A stretch of DNA of 64,000 bases from Foetidibacter luteolus (GCF_009650435.1 NZ_VVIP01000057.1:1-64000), one strand, 5' to 3'; counted from the stretch's first letter, positions 35,208-44,010 are shown. A program made the numbers and translations. The notes: generated by a model from the sequence alone, not told the origin.

Positions 35208-37823
35208 CTAATCATTTCTTGCCGGTTCAATCAGTTTGGCGATCAATCCCGTCCACCCGGTTTGATGTGCGGCACCCATGCCATGGCCGGTATCAGCATG
35301 GAAGTATTCGTAAAAAAGAATATAGTCTTTAAAGTGGGGGTCCTGCTGCATTAGTTCATAGTTGTTAAACACAGCCCGCCTGCCATTTTTATCCTTCAGA
35401 AAAATGTTGGTAAGCCGTTTAGAGATAAAGTCCGCCACCTGGCGCAGGGTAAGGTAATTGCCGCTGCCTGTGGGGCATTCTACCTTAAAATCGTTGCCAT
35501 AGTAGTGGTGAAAGCGTTGCAGGCTTTCCACTATCAAAAAGTTAACCGGCAGCCATACCGGCCCTCGCCAGTTGCTGTTACCGCCAAACAAACCTGTTGT
35601 TGATTCGCCTGGGGTATAGTTAACGCTAAAGTGGTTGCCATCAATGTCAATAGCATAAGGGTGTTGCTCATGGTACCTGGATAAAGACCGTACACCATAC
35701 TCGCTTAGGAACTCGTTTTCGTCCAGCATGCGCCGGAGTATTTTCTTAATGCGGTGGCCGCGCAGCAGGCTGAGCAGGTGCTTTTCGGCAATACCTTTTT
35801 CGTACCAGCGGGATACCAGCGACGCAAGCTGCGGCCGATGCTCTAAGAACCAGTTGAGCCTTTGTGCAAACTCAGGCACTTTCTGTAAAAATTCATGCTC
35901 AATTACTTCCACTGCAAAAAGCGGTATCAGCCCTACCATACTGCGCACTTTTAATTTAGTGCCTGTTGTTGGCGAGCACTTCAAGACATCGTAAAAAAAC
36001 TCATCTTCTTCATCCCACAGCCCCGAATTCTTTGAACCCATACTGGCCATGGCATCGGCTATGTATAAAAAGTGCTCAAAGAATTTGGTAGCCATATCCT
36101 CGTACACTTTATTATGCCTTGCCAGCTCCAGCGATATCCGCATAAGGTTAAGGGAATACATGGCCATCCAGCTTGTACCATCCGCCTGCTCCATATAACC
36201 GCCGGAAGTCAATACGGTGTTCCTGTCGAAAACGCCAATATTATCCAGCCCCAAAAAGCCACCCTGGAAAATGTTGTTGCCCTGCGCATCTTTCCTGTTT
36301 ACCCACCAGGTAAAGTTCAGGAGCAGTTTATGAAATACCGATTCAAGAAAAGCTATGTCGGATTTTCCGTTGTTGTTCTTCTGGTCAATTTTATATACCC
36401 GCCAGGTGGCCCAAGCATGTACAGGCGGGTTAACATCGCTAAACTCCCATTCATAAGCAGGCAGTTGCCCGTTGGGGTGCATATACCATTCTTTGGTAAG
36501 CAACTGTAGTTGTTGTTTGGCAAAGCGTGCATCAATAACCGCGAATGGCAGGCAGTGAAAAGCGAGGTCCCACGCCGCGTACCAGGGGTATTCCCATTTA
36601 TCCGGCATGGAAATAATGTCGGCATTGTTCAGGTGCCGCCAGTCCCGGTTTTTACCCTTCATCCTTTGCGGTGGCGGTGCAGGCTGTTCCGGGTCTCCAT
36701 CCAGCCATTGCTGCACATCGTAGTAGTAAAACTGCTTGTTCCACAACATGCCCGCAAATGCCTGGCGCTGTACAGATTTCTCATCATCACTTTCTATCTG
36801 CTGCTGTATGCCGCCATAAAATTCATCTGCCTCATTTATACGTGCTGCAAACACTTCTTCAAAATCACTAAACGGGTTGCCTGATGCGCCTTTACTTAAC
36901 CTTAACCTTATGCATTTGCTGCCACCGGCCTGTATGTTAACAGCATAGTTAAACGCCGCTTTTGTGCCATAGGCGTTTTTATTAACGGCATTCCTGTTGC
37001 CAAGCACTATGTAATCGTTAATGCCATCCTTGGTAAAAGCTTCTGTATTGGCAACAGCATACAGCTTTTGCAGGTTGGTTTCGTTGTTGCAAAACAATGC
37101 TTCGGTATCCTCCTCCGCATACAGGCTATAGTCGCCGGCCCGCTTATGCTGAATTAATATATGCCCATTATTGGCCGATGCAAGTTGCGGTTTATAATCA
37201 TCGTAGCCCCAGCTCCAGGTATTACGCAGCCAAACGGTAGGTATTACATGCAACGGCGCATCTTCTGGGCCACGGTTATACGCGGTTATTTTAATGAGTA
37301 TGTCTGCATCACCCGCTTTGGCATATTCTACAAAAACATCAAAATACCTCCCTTCGTTAAAAATGCCGGTGTCTGCCAGCTCAAATTCAGGTTCAAAACG
37401 GCTGCGCTTTCTGTTTTCTTCAACCAGCCAACGGTAAGGGTACTCCTGCTGCGGATATTTGTACAGCATCTTCATGTAGCTGTGCGTGGGGGTGGAATCT
37501 AAATAGTAATACAATTCCTTCACGTCTTCACCATGGTTGCCTTCAGGGCCTGTAAGACCAAAGTACCGTTCTTTTAAAATAGGGTCTTTACCATTCCACA
37601 GGGCAAGTGCAAAGCAAACAAGCTGCTCTTTGTCACTAATGCCCGCAATACCTTCTTCGCCCCAGCGGTATGCCTTGCTGCGAGCCATATCGTGTGTAAT
37701 GCTGTTCCATGCCTGGCCGTCGGCACTATAATCTTCACGCACTGTACCCCATTGCCTGTCTGTTAAATAAGGCCCCCAGCTTTTCCAGTTATAGTCTTCC
37801 AGTCTCAGTTGTTCAGCATTCAT
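35208..37823 (-). CDS. Large GH63-like (MGH1-type) glucosidase
   Basis: An 871-residue cytoplasmic protein of the mannosylglycerate-hydrolase / GH63-like class with an (alpha/alpha)6 barrel. Recognisable segments are WGPYLTDRQWGTVREDYSAD at the N-terminus, KWEYPWYAAWDLAFHCLPFA with the putative catalytic Asp, ANPPVHAW-like NPPVHAWATWRVY, and YTPGESTTGLFGGNSNWRGP near the C-terminus. No signal peptide is seen. I start at ATG 37823, since upstream codons run into a repeat. The upstream SDR gene is on the same strand, a pairing seen elsewhere in the phylum; the substrate may be a glucosyl compatible solute or oligosaccharide. Confidence 0.9.
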   Translation of the reverse strand: MNAEQLRLEDYNWKSWGPYLTDRQWGTVREDYSADGQAWNSITHDMARSKAYRWGEEGIAGISDKEQLVCFALALWNGKDPILKERYFGLTGPEGNHGEDVKELYYYLDSTPTHSYMKMLYKYPQQEYPYRWLVEENRKRSRFEPEFELADTGIFNEGRYFDVFVEYAKAGDADILIKITAYNRGPEDAPLHVIPTVWLRNTWSWGYDDYKPQLASANNGHILIQHKRAGDYSLYAEEDTEALFCNNETNLQKLYAVANTEAFTKDGINDYIVLGNRNAVNKNAYGTKAAFNYAVNIQAGGSKCIRLRLSKGASGNPFSDFEEVFAARINEADEFYGGIQQQIESDDEKSVQRQAFAGMLWNKQFYYYDVQQWLDGDPEQPAPPPQRMKGKNRDWRHLNNADIISMPDKWEYPWYAAWDLAFHCLPFAVIDARFAKQQLQLLTKEWYMHPNGQLPAYEWEFSDVNPPVHAWATWRVYKIDQKNNNGKSDIAFLESVFHKLLLNFTWWVNRKDAQGNNIFQGGFLGLDNIGVFDRNTVLTSGGYMEQADGTSWMAMYSLNLMRISLELARHNKVYEDMATKFFEHFLYIADAMASMGSKNSGLWDEEDEFFYDVLKCSPTTGTKLKVRSMVGLIPLFAVEVIEHEFLQKVPEFAQRLNWFLEHRPQLASLVSRWYEKGIAEKHLLSLLRGHRIKKILRRMLDENEFLSEYGVRSLSRYHEQHPYAIDIDGNHFSVNYTPGESTTGLFGGNSNWRGPVWLPVNFLIVESLQRFHHYYGNDFKVECPTGSGNYLTLRQVADFISKRLTNIFLKDKNGRRAVFNNYELMQQDPHFKDYILFYEYFHADTGHGMGAAHQTGWTGLIAKLIEPARND

Positions 37824-37827
37824 GATT

Positions 37828-37920
37828 CTTTTTTTATGGGCCCGGCAGCAGTAACATCCATTAAACATCGTTGCGTCGCACTCTTGTACGTTCTGTTCGT
37901 TATGCAGCTTTTCAGCCCAG
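37828..37920 (+). repeat. Dispersed TTGCGTCGCA-family repeat, copy 7
   Basis: Full copy: tttttttatgggcccggcag, core at 37871-37880 with ctcttgtacg, then gttcgttatgcagcttttca and ccaggtag. It begins only a few bases before the glucosidase start codon on the other strand, so its sequence lies in that gene's leader. Confidence 0.82.
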
Positions 37921-37926
37921 GTAGAG

Positions 37927-38055
37927 AATATCGAACAAGGAACAAGAGAATATCGAACAAGGAACAAGGAATTTTGAATGGAGAAGTAGAATGCCACCCC
38001 ACTCACCACTCACCACTCACCATTCACCATTCACCATTCACCACTCACCCCCCTC
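37927..38055. repeat. Short tandem repeats (22-mer and 7-mer)
   Basis: gaatatcgaacaaggaacaa occurs twice in tandem at 37927-37970. It is followed at about 38000-38050 by seven copies of a heptamer cactcac/cattcac. Both are simple sequences prone to slippage. They separate the SDR and glucosidase genes. Confidence 0.8.
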
Positions 38056-38059
38056 CCCC

Positions 38060-38869
38060 TCATCCGTTATCTTCAAATCCCGGGTACAAGGTCATGCCTC
38101 CGTCAACAAATATGGTAGTGCCGTTAATATAATCTGAGTCATCACTTGCCAGAAAAACGGCCACTTTGCCGATATCTTCCACCTGGCCAATGCGTTTTTG
38201 CGGAACCAGCTTCAAAAGCTTTTGCAGGTCTTCCGGTGTATCCCAGGCTTCGTGATTGATGGGTGTGGCAATAGCCCCGGGAGCTATGCTGTTAACCCGT
38301 ATTTTATGTGGGGCGTATTCCTGTGCAATGGTTTTCATCATCATCATAACACCGCCCTTGCTGGCCGCGTAGTTTACATGCCCCGCCCAGGGTATCACTT
38401 CATGTACGCTGCTCATACAGATAATTTTTCCGGCAGCCTTGCTCTTAGTTTCATCCACGCCACGCCTTAAAAACTCTTTAATGGCTTCCCTGGCACACAA
38501 AAACTGGCCGGTAAGGTTTATGCCGATTACTTCATTCCATTGATCAATTGTCATATCAACCAGTTTGGCATCCCGCTGAAGGCCGGCATTGTTTACCAGT
38601 ATGTCAACGGTGCCAAATTGTGCCGTTACATCAGTAAACATTTTAACCACTTCATCTTCCTTGCTTACATCTGCCTGGTAAATAATGGCTTTGCCGCCTT
38701 CGGCTACTATTCCATCGGCCACTTTGCTTACTTTTTCCTTCGATCTTGCTGCCGGGTAATTAATTACAACAGTGGCGCCTGCACCTGCAAGCGCACGGGC
38801 ACAGCCCGCGCCAATGCCACTGCTGGCGCCTGTCACAATTGCTATTTGATCCTGTAATTTTTTCTCCAT
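38060..38869 (-). CDS. Short-chain dehydrogenase, glucose 1-dehydrogenase-like
   Basis: A 269-residue NAD(P)-dependent classical SDR. The nucleotide-binding TGASSGIG is at 14-21, NNAG near residue 91, and the catalytic Ser, Tyr and Lys lie in CMSSVHEVIPWAGHVNYAAS followed by KGG. The C-terminal ATPINHEAW and DGGMTLYPGF resemble bacterial glucose 1-dehydrogenases. The arginine-rich insert RSKEKVSKV after beta 2 suggests NADP preference. It lies upstream of the GH63-like glucosidase on the same strand, so it may oxidise the released sugar. Confidence 0.88.
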   Translation of the reverse strand: MEKKLQDQIAIVTGASSGIGAGCARALAGAGATVVINYPAARSKEKVSKVADGIVAEGGKAIIYQADVSKEDEVVKMFTDVTAQFGTVDILVNNAGLQRDAKLVDMTIDQWNEVIGINLTGQFLCAREAIKEFLRRGVDETKSKAAGKIICMSSVHEVIPWAGHVNYAASKGGVMMMMKTIAQEYAPHKIRVNSIAPGAIATPINHEAWDTPEDLQKLLKLVPQKRIGQVEDIGKVAVFLASDDSDYINGTTIFVDGGMTLYPGFEDNG

Positions 38870-38915
38870 GTATTGTTTTTAATAGGTTGCTGAAAAATGG
38901 CAGGCAGAAAAAAAA

Positions 38916-38947
38916 TAAATATACAAATTACAGCCAAAGCATATCAA
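38916..38947 (-). promoter_or_regulatory. Candidate promoter of the SDR gene (TTG-N21-TATATTTA)
   Basis: On the minus strand TTG is followed by 21 bases and TATATTTA, a near match to TAnnTTTG. It lies 46 bases before the SDR start codon. Confidence 0.4.
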
Positions 38948-39025
38948 GGGCAGGTAAAAACTTAACTGCTTTGTAGTTAACCCTAGAAAGTTTCGCAATG
39001 CGTAGGATGTACTGCACTACATGCA

Positions 39026-39058
39026 CAAAGCCCCGCAACACAATCTTGCAGGGCTTTG
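39026..39058 (-). terminator. Hairpin terminator after the 39083 gene
   Basis: A 13-bp stem CAAAGCCCCGCAA / TTGCAGGGCTTTG with one mismatch and a 7-base loop, 24 bases after the stop. The T tract is weak on both strands, so efficiency is uncertain. Confidence 0.55.
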
Positions 39059-39082
39059 CTATTTATGATATTTGAATAAATA

Positions 39083-39574
39083 TTACGCGGCTTCTATATC
39101 TGCTTGGAAAGCCAAATCGAAATTGCGGTGAAACCGCCCATTTGTATTATTGGTAGAGGCTGTCCATTCTTCACCATCCGGGTAAGGGTCTTTTTCTTTC
39201 CAATGATTTTCTCCTATTGCCATCAGGCTGCTGTGGTTGCAATCTACTTTAAAAGCATATTGCTTGGCCGCATCCAGCATAATATCACCCATGTCAAAAT
39301 TCATCCAGCTACCCTGTTGTTTTTTACTGATGGAAAGATGTTTTTCGGCCAGCTTTTGCTTCCAGGAATGTGTGGATTCTTCAAACTCGTAGAGGCTTAC
39401 GGAAGCATCCCCTTCTCCCAATACCATTTCCGGGTAAATGCGGATGTTCCTGAGCTTTCCTTTTGTTTTAGTTTTGAATGTTTGGCCTGCGGAGTAAATG
39501 GTTCCATTCGGGCAATGGCCAACCCAGTAGTAATGGCCGATATTTTCGTTTCCAATGGTGAAGATCTTTTTCAT
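39083..39574 (-). CDS. Hypothetical protein, beta-sandwich-like
   Basis: A 163-residue protein without a signal peptide. It is rich in aromatic and beta-forming segments (HYYWVGHCPNGTIYSAGQTF, RNIRIYPEMVLGEGDASVSL, WMNFDMGDIMLDAAKQYAF) in the order typical of jelly-roll carbohydrate-binding folds. I cannot name the family. It stands alone with its own hairpin downstream. Confidence 0.65.
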   Translation of the reverse strand: MKKIFTIGNENIGHYYWVGHCPNGTIYSAGQTFKTKTKGKLRNIRIYPEMVLGEGDASVSLYEFEESTHSWKQKLAEKHLSISKKQQGSWMNFDMGDIMLDAAKQYAFKVDCNHSSLMAIGENHWKEKDPYPDGEEWTASTNNTNGRFHRNFDLAFQADIEAA

Positions 39575-39746
39575 ACAAAAACTTTGTAGGTGTTTAGCAA
39601 TCTCTTGAACAAACGAAAAAAACAGGCCACAGGTATTCCGTAAATGTTAAAGTTTTAAACATTTTCATGTGCTCTAAAAAAATAGAGAACATTGGTGTTT
39701 GCAAGGCGCTTCAACACCAAAGCTAACCTCCTCTCTTTCAGGGTAA

Positions 39747-40073
39747 CTACTTAAGCTTTTCATTATTCTTATGCCTGTCTTTATCACGGATGTTCTTTTT
39801 GTCAAAATTTTTTTCCAGTGCGGCTGTAAGGTCAATACCGGTTTGGTTGGCCAGGCAAAGAAGCACCCATAACACATCGGCCATCTCATCTTGCAGGTTT
39901 TTGTGTTTATCACTTTCTTTAAAAGACTGCTCGCCATAAGTGCGTACCATCAGGCGGGATAGTTCGCCAACTTCCTCCATCAGTATACCCAGGTTGGTAA
40001 GCTCGTTAAAGTAACGTACACCTGTGGTTTTAATCCATTCATCTACCTGCTGCTGCGCTTGCTGTATTGTCAT
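39747..40073 (-). CDS. MazG-like nucleotide pyrophosphohydrolase
   Basis: A 108-residue all-alpha NTP pyrophosphohydrolase of the MazG-like group. The magnesium-binding signature is seen as LMEEVGELSRLMVR and, about 35 residues on, LQDEMADVLWVLLCL; the C-terminus is basic (DKKNIRDKDRHKNN). Such enzymes hydrolyse non-canonical NTPs to house-clean the nucleotide pool. ATG 40073 is preferred to an upstream TTG. In Bacteroidota this gene commonly neighbours dtd, as it does here (same strand, upstream gene at 40408). Confidence 0.9.
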   Translation of the reverse strand: MTIQQAQQQVDEWIKTTGVRYFNELTNLGILMEEVGELSRLMVRTYGEQSFKESDKHKNLQDEMADVLWVLLCLANQTGIDLTAALEKNFDKKNIRDKDRHKNNEKLK

Positions 40074-40151
40074 AATCAATCTTTGAAATTTATAAGCTGT
40101 AATACTTACTTGAATAAGCGGTTACTGCTGATTATTGAAAACGGATGTGAG

Positions 40152-40259
40152 TGAGGGATTGCAGCGGATACCCCGCTGAAGGCTCTGTGCGTTGGCTTAT
40201 GCGGCGGAGTATGAGCGGAAAGCCCGACCCCTTGCGATAGCTTGGGGGCACGCCCTGAA
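40152..40259 (+). repeat. AGCGGAAAGCCCGAC-family hairpin repeat, copy 2
   Basis: gagggattgcagcggatacc, ccgctgaaggctctgtgcg, atgcggcggagtatgagcgg and aaagcccgaccccttgcgat, then a small hairpin around cgatag and ggcacgccctga. It is nearly the exact reverse of the copies at 43908 and 56656. Confidence 0.85.
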
Positions 40260-40261
40260 TT

Positions 40262-40409
40262 AAGTACGAGTTACGAAGTATGAAGTACTTTGAATTGGCA
40301 ACTTAACAATGCAATGCCAGCTTGAACAACCAGAACATCTTCAAGGTTTCGTTTAACAACATCAGCATTTTCTTCAACCGGGGTACTTCGTACTTCGTAA
40401 CTTGTACTT
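40262..40409. repeat. 27-bp inverted repeat flanking 94 bases
   Basis: aagtacgagttacgaagtat (start of the 40262-40288 arm) is the reverse complement of the arm at 40383-40409, with two mismatches. The right arm overlaps the stop codon of dtd. The same tacttcgtac words accompany family copies at 43880 and 56620. With the preceding repeat it fills the 334-base gap. Confidence 0.75.
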
Positions 40410-40860
40410 ACTCTTTATTTTTCGTATCCACCACTATCGTTACCGGCCCGTCGTTTAGCAGTTCCACTTTCATATCGGCGCCAAAAATACCGGTGGCAAT
40501 GGGCTGGCCGTGGTCTGTTGCAAGCTGAATAATCATTTTTTCGTAAAGCGGAATGGCAACATCCGGCTTTGAGGCACGTAGGTATGAAGGCCGGTTACCT
40601 TTTTTGGTGGAAGCATGCAGCGTAAACTGGCTTACCAGTAAAATGCTGCCACCTGTTTCCTTTACACTTCTGTTCATTACGCCCTGTTCGTCGTTAAAAA
40701 TGCGCAGGTTTACAATTTTGGCACTTAGCCAGGCAATGTCCTCGTGTGTATCCGCATCTTCTATGCCCAGCAGTACCAGCAGGCCGCTTTGTATGGCGCC
40801 TGTAATTTTTTCATCAACCTTTACGCTGGCCTTGCTAACGCGTTGAATAACCGCTCTCAT
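40408..40860 (-). CDS. dtd: D-aminoacyl-tRNA deacylase
   Basis: A 150-residue homodimeric enzyme that removes D-amino acids (and glycine) from mischarged tRNA. Length and motifs match DTD closely: MRAVIQRVSKASVKVDEK at the N-terminus, GSILLVSQFTLHAS with the SQxxL substrate motif, and the cross-subunit GP motif in LLNDGPVTIVVDT. It is divergent from the ArfB-like gene, with only 22 bases between start codons. Confidence 0.96.
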   Translation of the reverse strand: MRAVIQRVSKASVKVDEKITGAIQSGLLVLLGIEDADTHEDIAWLSAKIVNLRIFNDEQGVMNRSVKETGGSILLVSQFTLHASTKKGNRPSYLRASKPDVAIPLYEKMIIQLATDHGQPIATGIFGADMKVELLNDGPVTIVVDTKNKE

Positions 40861-40882
40861 AACCGTTTATTAATTTTACCGG

Positions 40883-41290
40883 ATGAAGATAGACATAAGC
40901 AAAGAAATAGAATTTAAAACAGCACGCAGCGGCGGCAAGGGTGGCCAAAATGTGAACAAGGTAGAAACCATGGTGGAGGGCCGGTGGAATGTAGCAGCAT
41001 CTGTATTGGTTACGGAACAACAGAAACTGCTGCTGCTGCAAAAACTATCCGCAAGAATTACCGCCGATGGATGGCTGCTGGTAAAGTCTCAGACAGAAAG
41101 AACGCAAATGGGCAATAAGGAACAGGTGGTAAAAAAGATGAACCAGCTTGTTGATAAAGCGTTGGAAAAGAAAAAGCCACGTATTGCCACCAAGGCGTCG
41201 ACAGCATCCAAAGAACGACGGATAGAAAACAAAAAACTAAAAGCCGTAACCAAACAAAACCGACGGCAGGTAAGACCGGGCGAATATTAG
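40883..41290 (+). CDS. arfB: ArfB-like peptidyl-tRNA hydrolase (ribosome rescue)
   Basis: A 135-residue class I release-factor-like protein that lacks codon-recognition domains. The catalytic GGQ is at 20-22 in SGGKGGQNVNKVETMVEG. The C-terminal tail is strongly basic (KKKPRIATKASTASKERRIE, ending RRQVRPGEY), the part that in ArfB enters the empty mRNA channel of stalled ribosomes. It is divergent from dtd, so two translation quality-control genes share one very short promoter region. Confidence 0.93.
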   Translation: MKIDISKEIEFKTARSGGKGGQNVNKVETMVEGRWNVAASVLVTEQQKLLLLQKLSARITADGWLLVKSQTERTQMGNKEQVVKKMNQLVDKALEKKKPRIATKASTASKERRIENKKLKAVTKQNRRQVRPGEY

Positions 41291-41304
41291 CCGGCCTTAC
41301 AAAC

Positions 41305-41346
41305 AAACAGCCCCATAGTTTAGTAACTACGGGGCGCTGTTCTTGT
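41305..41346. terminator. Bidirectional terminator between arfB and the 41361 gene
   Basis: A long stem AACAGCCCCATAGTT / AACTACGGGGCGCTGTT with one or two bulges and a 4-base loop; TTCTTGTTT follows on the plus strand and AAACAAACAAAC-type sequence precedes it. Confidence 0.8.
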
Positions 41347-41360
41347 TTCCCCTGTACAAA

Positions 41361-41981
41361 TTATTTGTTAGCCAGCGCTGGCTTTAGCTTTTGCAACTGT
41401 GTTTGCAGGCCTGCAATCTGGCTGGTTTTGTCCGCTATTGTTCTTTCAAGCTTTTCTTTTTCCATCTCCAGGTCTCTCAGCCTTTCGCTGGCGCGGTTTA
41501 ATTCTTTGGTAAGCCCTTCAATGTTTTTGCCAATGCGGTGCTGCTCAAAATAATTACCACGCAGGTATTCGGCAAACTTCTTTAAATCGCCCCAGGCCTG
41601 GGATTGAGGGCCGAGAAAATTATTATATCCATTTCCTGCCACCATGTGCAGGGTGGTAACATCCGGTCCTTTCTGTTTGCGGGTATCCAGCTTAAAATAA
41701 TAATCCAACGCCTGTCCATTCATGCTATCTGCCACGGCTCTTTTAAATGTAATGAAGGGCAGCTTTTTACGGATAATAAACCCCTTGCCTTTCTCCCTTT
41801 CAACATGTAATGTTTTAAAATAATTTTCCAGTGCCTGTTCAATATCATCCTCGGGAATATCCAGCTCCATATACAATGCGGAACGGTTGAGGCTGTCCAC
41901 TACAATTCCTGATTCGGTAACCTGGCTAAATGAAGTTTTAGAGAAGAGCAGTATGGCTGCATACGCAATCAGTTTTTTCAT
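41361..41981 (-). CDS. Secreted coiled-coil protein (paralogue of the gene at 14297)
   Basis: A 206-residue protein with a signal peptide (1-19, ending TSFSQ), a globular middle and a C-terminal coiled coil from about residue 145 (LTKELNRASERLRDLEMEKE, then KSTSQIAGLQ-like heptads). It matches the product of 14297-14947 in order and length. No named family was recognised. It converges on arfB with a shared terminator. Confidence 0.75.
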   Translation of the reverse strand: MKKLIAYAAILLFSKTSFSQVTESGIVVDSLNRSALYMELDIPEDDIEQALENYFKTLHVEREKGKGFIIRKKLPFITFKRAVADSMNGQALDYYFKLDTRKQKGPDVTTLHMVAGNGYNNFLGPQSQAWGDLKKFAEYLRGNYFEQHRIGKNIEGLTKELNRASERLRDLEMEKEKLERTIADKTSQIAGLQTQLQKLKPALANK

Positions 41982-42103
41982 TGGTTTTCATTTTGAGTAC
42001 AGAATAAAATTTGTTTTCAGGTAAGAAAGGTAACTAAAATTTATAATCCGAAAATCATGCCAAACCGTTTGTATTAGCTGTATGCGGTGCATGGCAGTTA
42101 CCT

Positions 42104-42111
42104 TACTTTTG
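42104..42111 (+). promoter_or_regulatory. -7 box TACTTTTG of the flippase gene
   Basis: TACTTTTG fits TAnnTTTG and lies 14 bases before the TTG start at 42126. A transcript from here would start at about 42118, leaving a leader of under 10 bases and excluding the upstream GTG (42087). Confidence 0.45.
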
Positions 42112-42125
42112 CTAAAAAATTTTAC

Positions 42126-43631
42126 TTGAGCAGTATAAAGAAACTGGCAGGACAAACACTGTGGTATGGCTTAAGCACAATAGCATCAAGGTTTATCAAC
42201 CTGCTGCTTACACCTTATCTTACTTACAATGCCCTGGTATCAACCGCTGACTACGGCAAAATGGGCGCCGTGTATGCGGCCATACCCATTGTAAACGTAA
42301 TCTTTACTTATGGCATGGAAACGGCCTATTTCCGGTTTATACACCGTAAAGACAACCGGGACGATGTTAACGCTACCACTGCTATTTCACTCATCATAAG
42401 CACCCTTCTTTTCTCTGTTATACTTTGGCTTAACCAGCAATGGCTGGCTAAAATGACAAGCCTGGAGGAACTGCCTTTGCTGATACAGCTCAGCATCATC
42501 ATTATTGCACTGGATGCATTAACCACTATACCTTTTGCCAAGCTTAGAAACGAAGGGCGGCCCAAACAGTTCGCGTTTATAAAAGTGAGCAGCATAGTAG
42601 TAAATGTGGCAGCCACCGTTTTCTTTTTAAGTTATTGCCCGGCCCGTATAAAAGAAAATCCTAACACATGGCTTATATTGATTTACAAGCCTGATGTAAA
42701 CCCCATTACCTATGTATTGCTGGGCAACGTTATCCAGAACATTTATACCCTGTTGTTGCTGAGTAAAAAACTTTTCCCCGCTAAATGGAAGTTTGATATT
42801 GCACTCTGGAAAGAAATGATGGTATATGCCCTGCCCATACTGGTAGCGGGTTTAGGCGGCATGATTAACGAAACATTCGACAGGCTGATGCTGGGATGGT
42901 GGCTGCCGGGTTCTGCCCAAAACGCCGATGAACAACGCGGCATATACAACGCCTGCTACAAGCTTTCAATTCTTATAACACTTTTTATACAGGCTTTCAG
43001 GATGGGCGCCGAACCCTTCTTTTTCAAACAGGCGGAAGGCGATAACCCCCAGCGTACCTACGCTAGGGTGATGAAGTTTTTTGTGATAACGCTTGCCGTT
43101 ATGTTCCTGGTGGTAAGCCTGTATATCCCGTTATGGAAATATATCATCGGCGAAAAATACTGGGTTGGTTTACCTATAGTACCCATATTGCTTCTCGCCA
43201 ATGTATGCCTGGGCATTTACATAAACCTGGGCGTATGGTATAAGGTAAGCGGTTATACAATGGCAGGCGCCTGGATAACACTAATTGGCGCGGCCATCAC
43301 CATCACCATCAACTGGCTGTTCATTCCGCGGTTTGGTTATATGGCCTGCGCATGGGCTACGCTTACCTGTTACGCCAGCATGATGGTTATCAGCTTTACG
43401 TGGGGACAAAAAAAATATTACATCCCCTACGCCTGGAAGAAGCTGCTGGCATACATCGTTATTGCCATTCTCATTTTCTGTATTCACCAGGTTGTAACAA
43501 GTTTTATTGACAATACAATAGCCGGCTTTGTTATTGCCGCCCTGTTTATATTGGCATTTCTGTACCTGCTGGTAAGGGTTGAACGTAAAGAGTTTCAGCG
43601 CCTGCCTGTAATAGGAAGGTTCATACATTAA
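42126..43631 (+). CDS. Polysaccharide (Wzx-like) flippase
   Basis: A 501-residue membrane protein of the MOP/Wzx exporter superfamily with about 12-14 helices. The opening SSIKKLAGQTLWYGLSTIAS and the following RFINLLLTPYLTYN are typical of Bacteroidota oligosaccharide flippases, which move lipid-linked sugars across the inner membrane. Repeated pairs of long hydrophobic segments continue to the end. The start is TTG at 42126 on the basis of the family N-terminus and the promoter box. There are no glycosyltransferase genes next to it, so the substrate is unknown. Confidence 0.88.
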   Translation: MSSIKKLAGQTLWYGLSTIASRFINLLLTPYLTYNALVSTADYGKMGAVYAAIPIVNVIFTYGMETAYFRFIHRKDNRDDVNATTAISLIISTLLFSVILWLNQQWLAKMTSLEELPLLIQLSIIIIALDALTTIPFAKLRNEGRPKQFAFIKVSSIVVNVAATVFFLSYCPARIKENPNTWLILIYKPDVNPITYVLLGNVIQNIYTLLLLSKKLFPAKWKFDIALWKEMMVYALPILVAGLGGMINETFDRLMLGWWLPGSAQNADEQRGIYNACYKLSILITLFIQAFRMGAEPFFFKQAEGDNPQRTYARVMKFFVITLAVMFLVVSLYIPLWKYIIGEKYWVGLPIVPILLLANVCLGIYINLGVWYKVSGYTMAGAWITLIGAAITITINWLFIPRFGYMACAWATLTCYASMMVISFTWGQKKYYIPYAWKKLLAYIVIAILIFCIHQVVTSFIDNTIAGFVIAALFILAFLYLLVRVERKEFQRLPVIGRFIH

Positions 43632-43722
43632 CTGGCAGCATTTACATTTTGCATTCTACATTATTATGGCAAGTGGTGAGTGGTAAATGGCGAGAGGGGC
43701 AATGCCGTTAGCTTAAGAACCC

Positions 43723-43808
43723 AATGTCAGGTTGAGCTTGTCGAAACCGGGTTATGCAAGCTGCTTTTTCACCAATCCGCCTTCGACAGGCTCAGGCTGA
43801 CATCTTAA
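43723..43808 (-). repeat. TTCGACAGGCTCA-family palindromic repeat, copy 2
   Basis: Reads ccaatgtcaggttgagcttg, tcgaaaccggg, a 35-base centre, then ccttcgacaggctcaggctg and acatc. It is the reverse orientation of the element at 30695 and colinear with it. Confidence 0.85.
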
Positions 43809-43844
43809 CTAAACCACATTGAATGGTGAATCGTGAATTTTTTA

Positions 43845-44010
43845 CATCGTACATCCCACATCCAATATCTTACATATTAAGTACTTCGTACTTCTAACTT
43901 CGTACTTGGGGTGCCCCCAAGCTACGCAAGGGGTCGGGCTTTCCGCTATTACTCCGCCACAGGGCCTGGCTGCGAAGGCTTCAGCGGGGTAACCGCTTCA
44001 ATCCCTCACC
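43845..44010 (-). repeat. Composite repeat: tacttcgtac words plus AGCGGAAAGCCCGAC-family copy 3
   Basis: 43845-43907 holds tacatcgtacatcccacatc and gtacttcgtacttctaactt. The hairpin family follows at 43908-44010 (ggtgcccccaagctacgcaa, ggggtcgggctttccgct, tcagcggggtaaccgcttca, atccctcacc). The same composite order is found at 56575-56765, and in reverse at 40152-40290. Together with the 43723 element it fills most of the 524-base gap before trmD. Confidence 0.85.

Noticed and set aside
37824..38009. Longer N-terminus for the GH63-like glucosidase
   Set aside because: It would translate a family repeat and simple tandem repeats; the family N-terminus begins near 37823.
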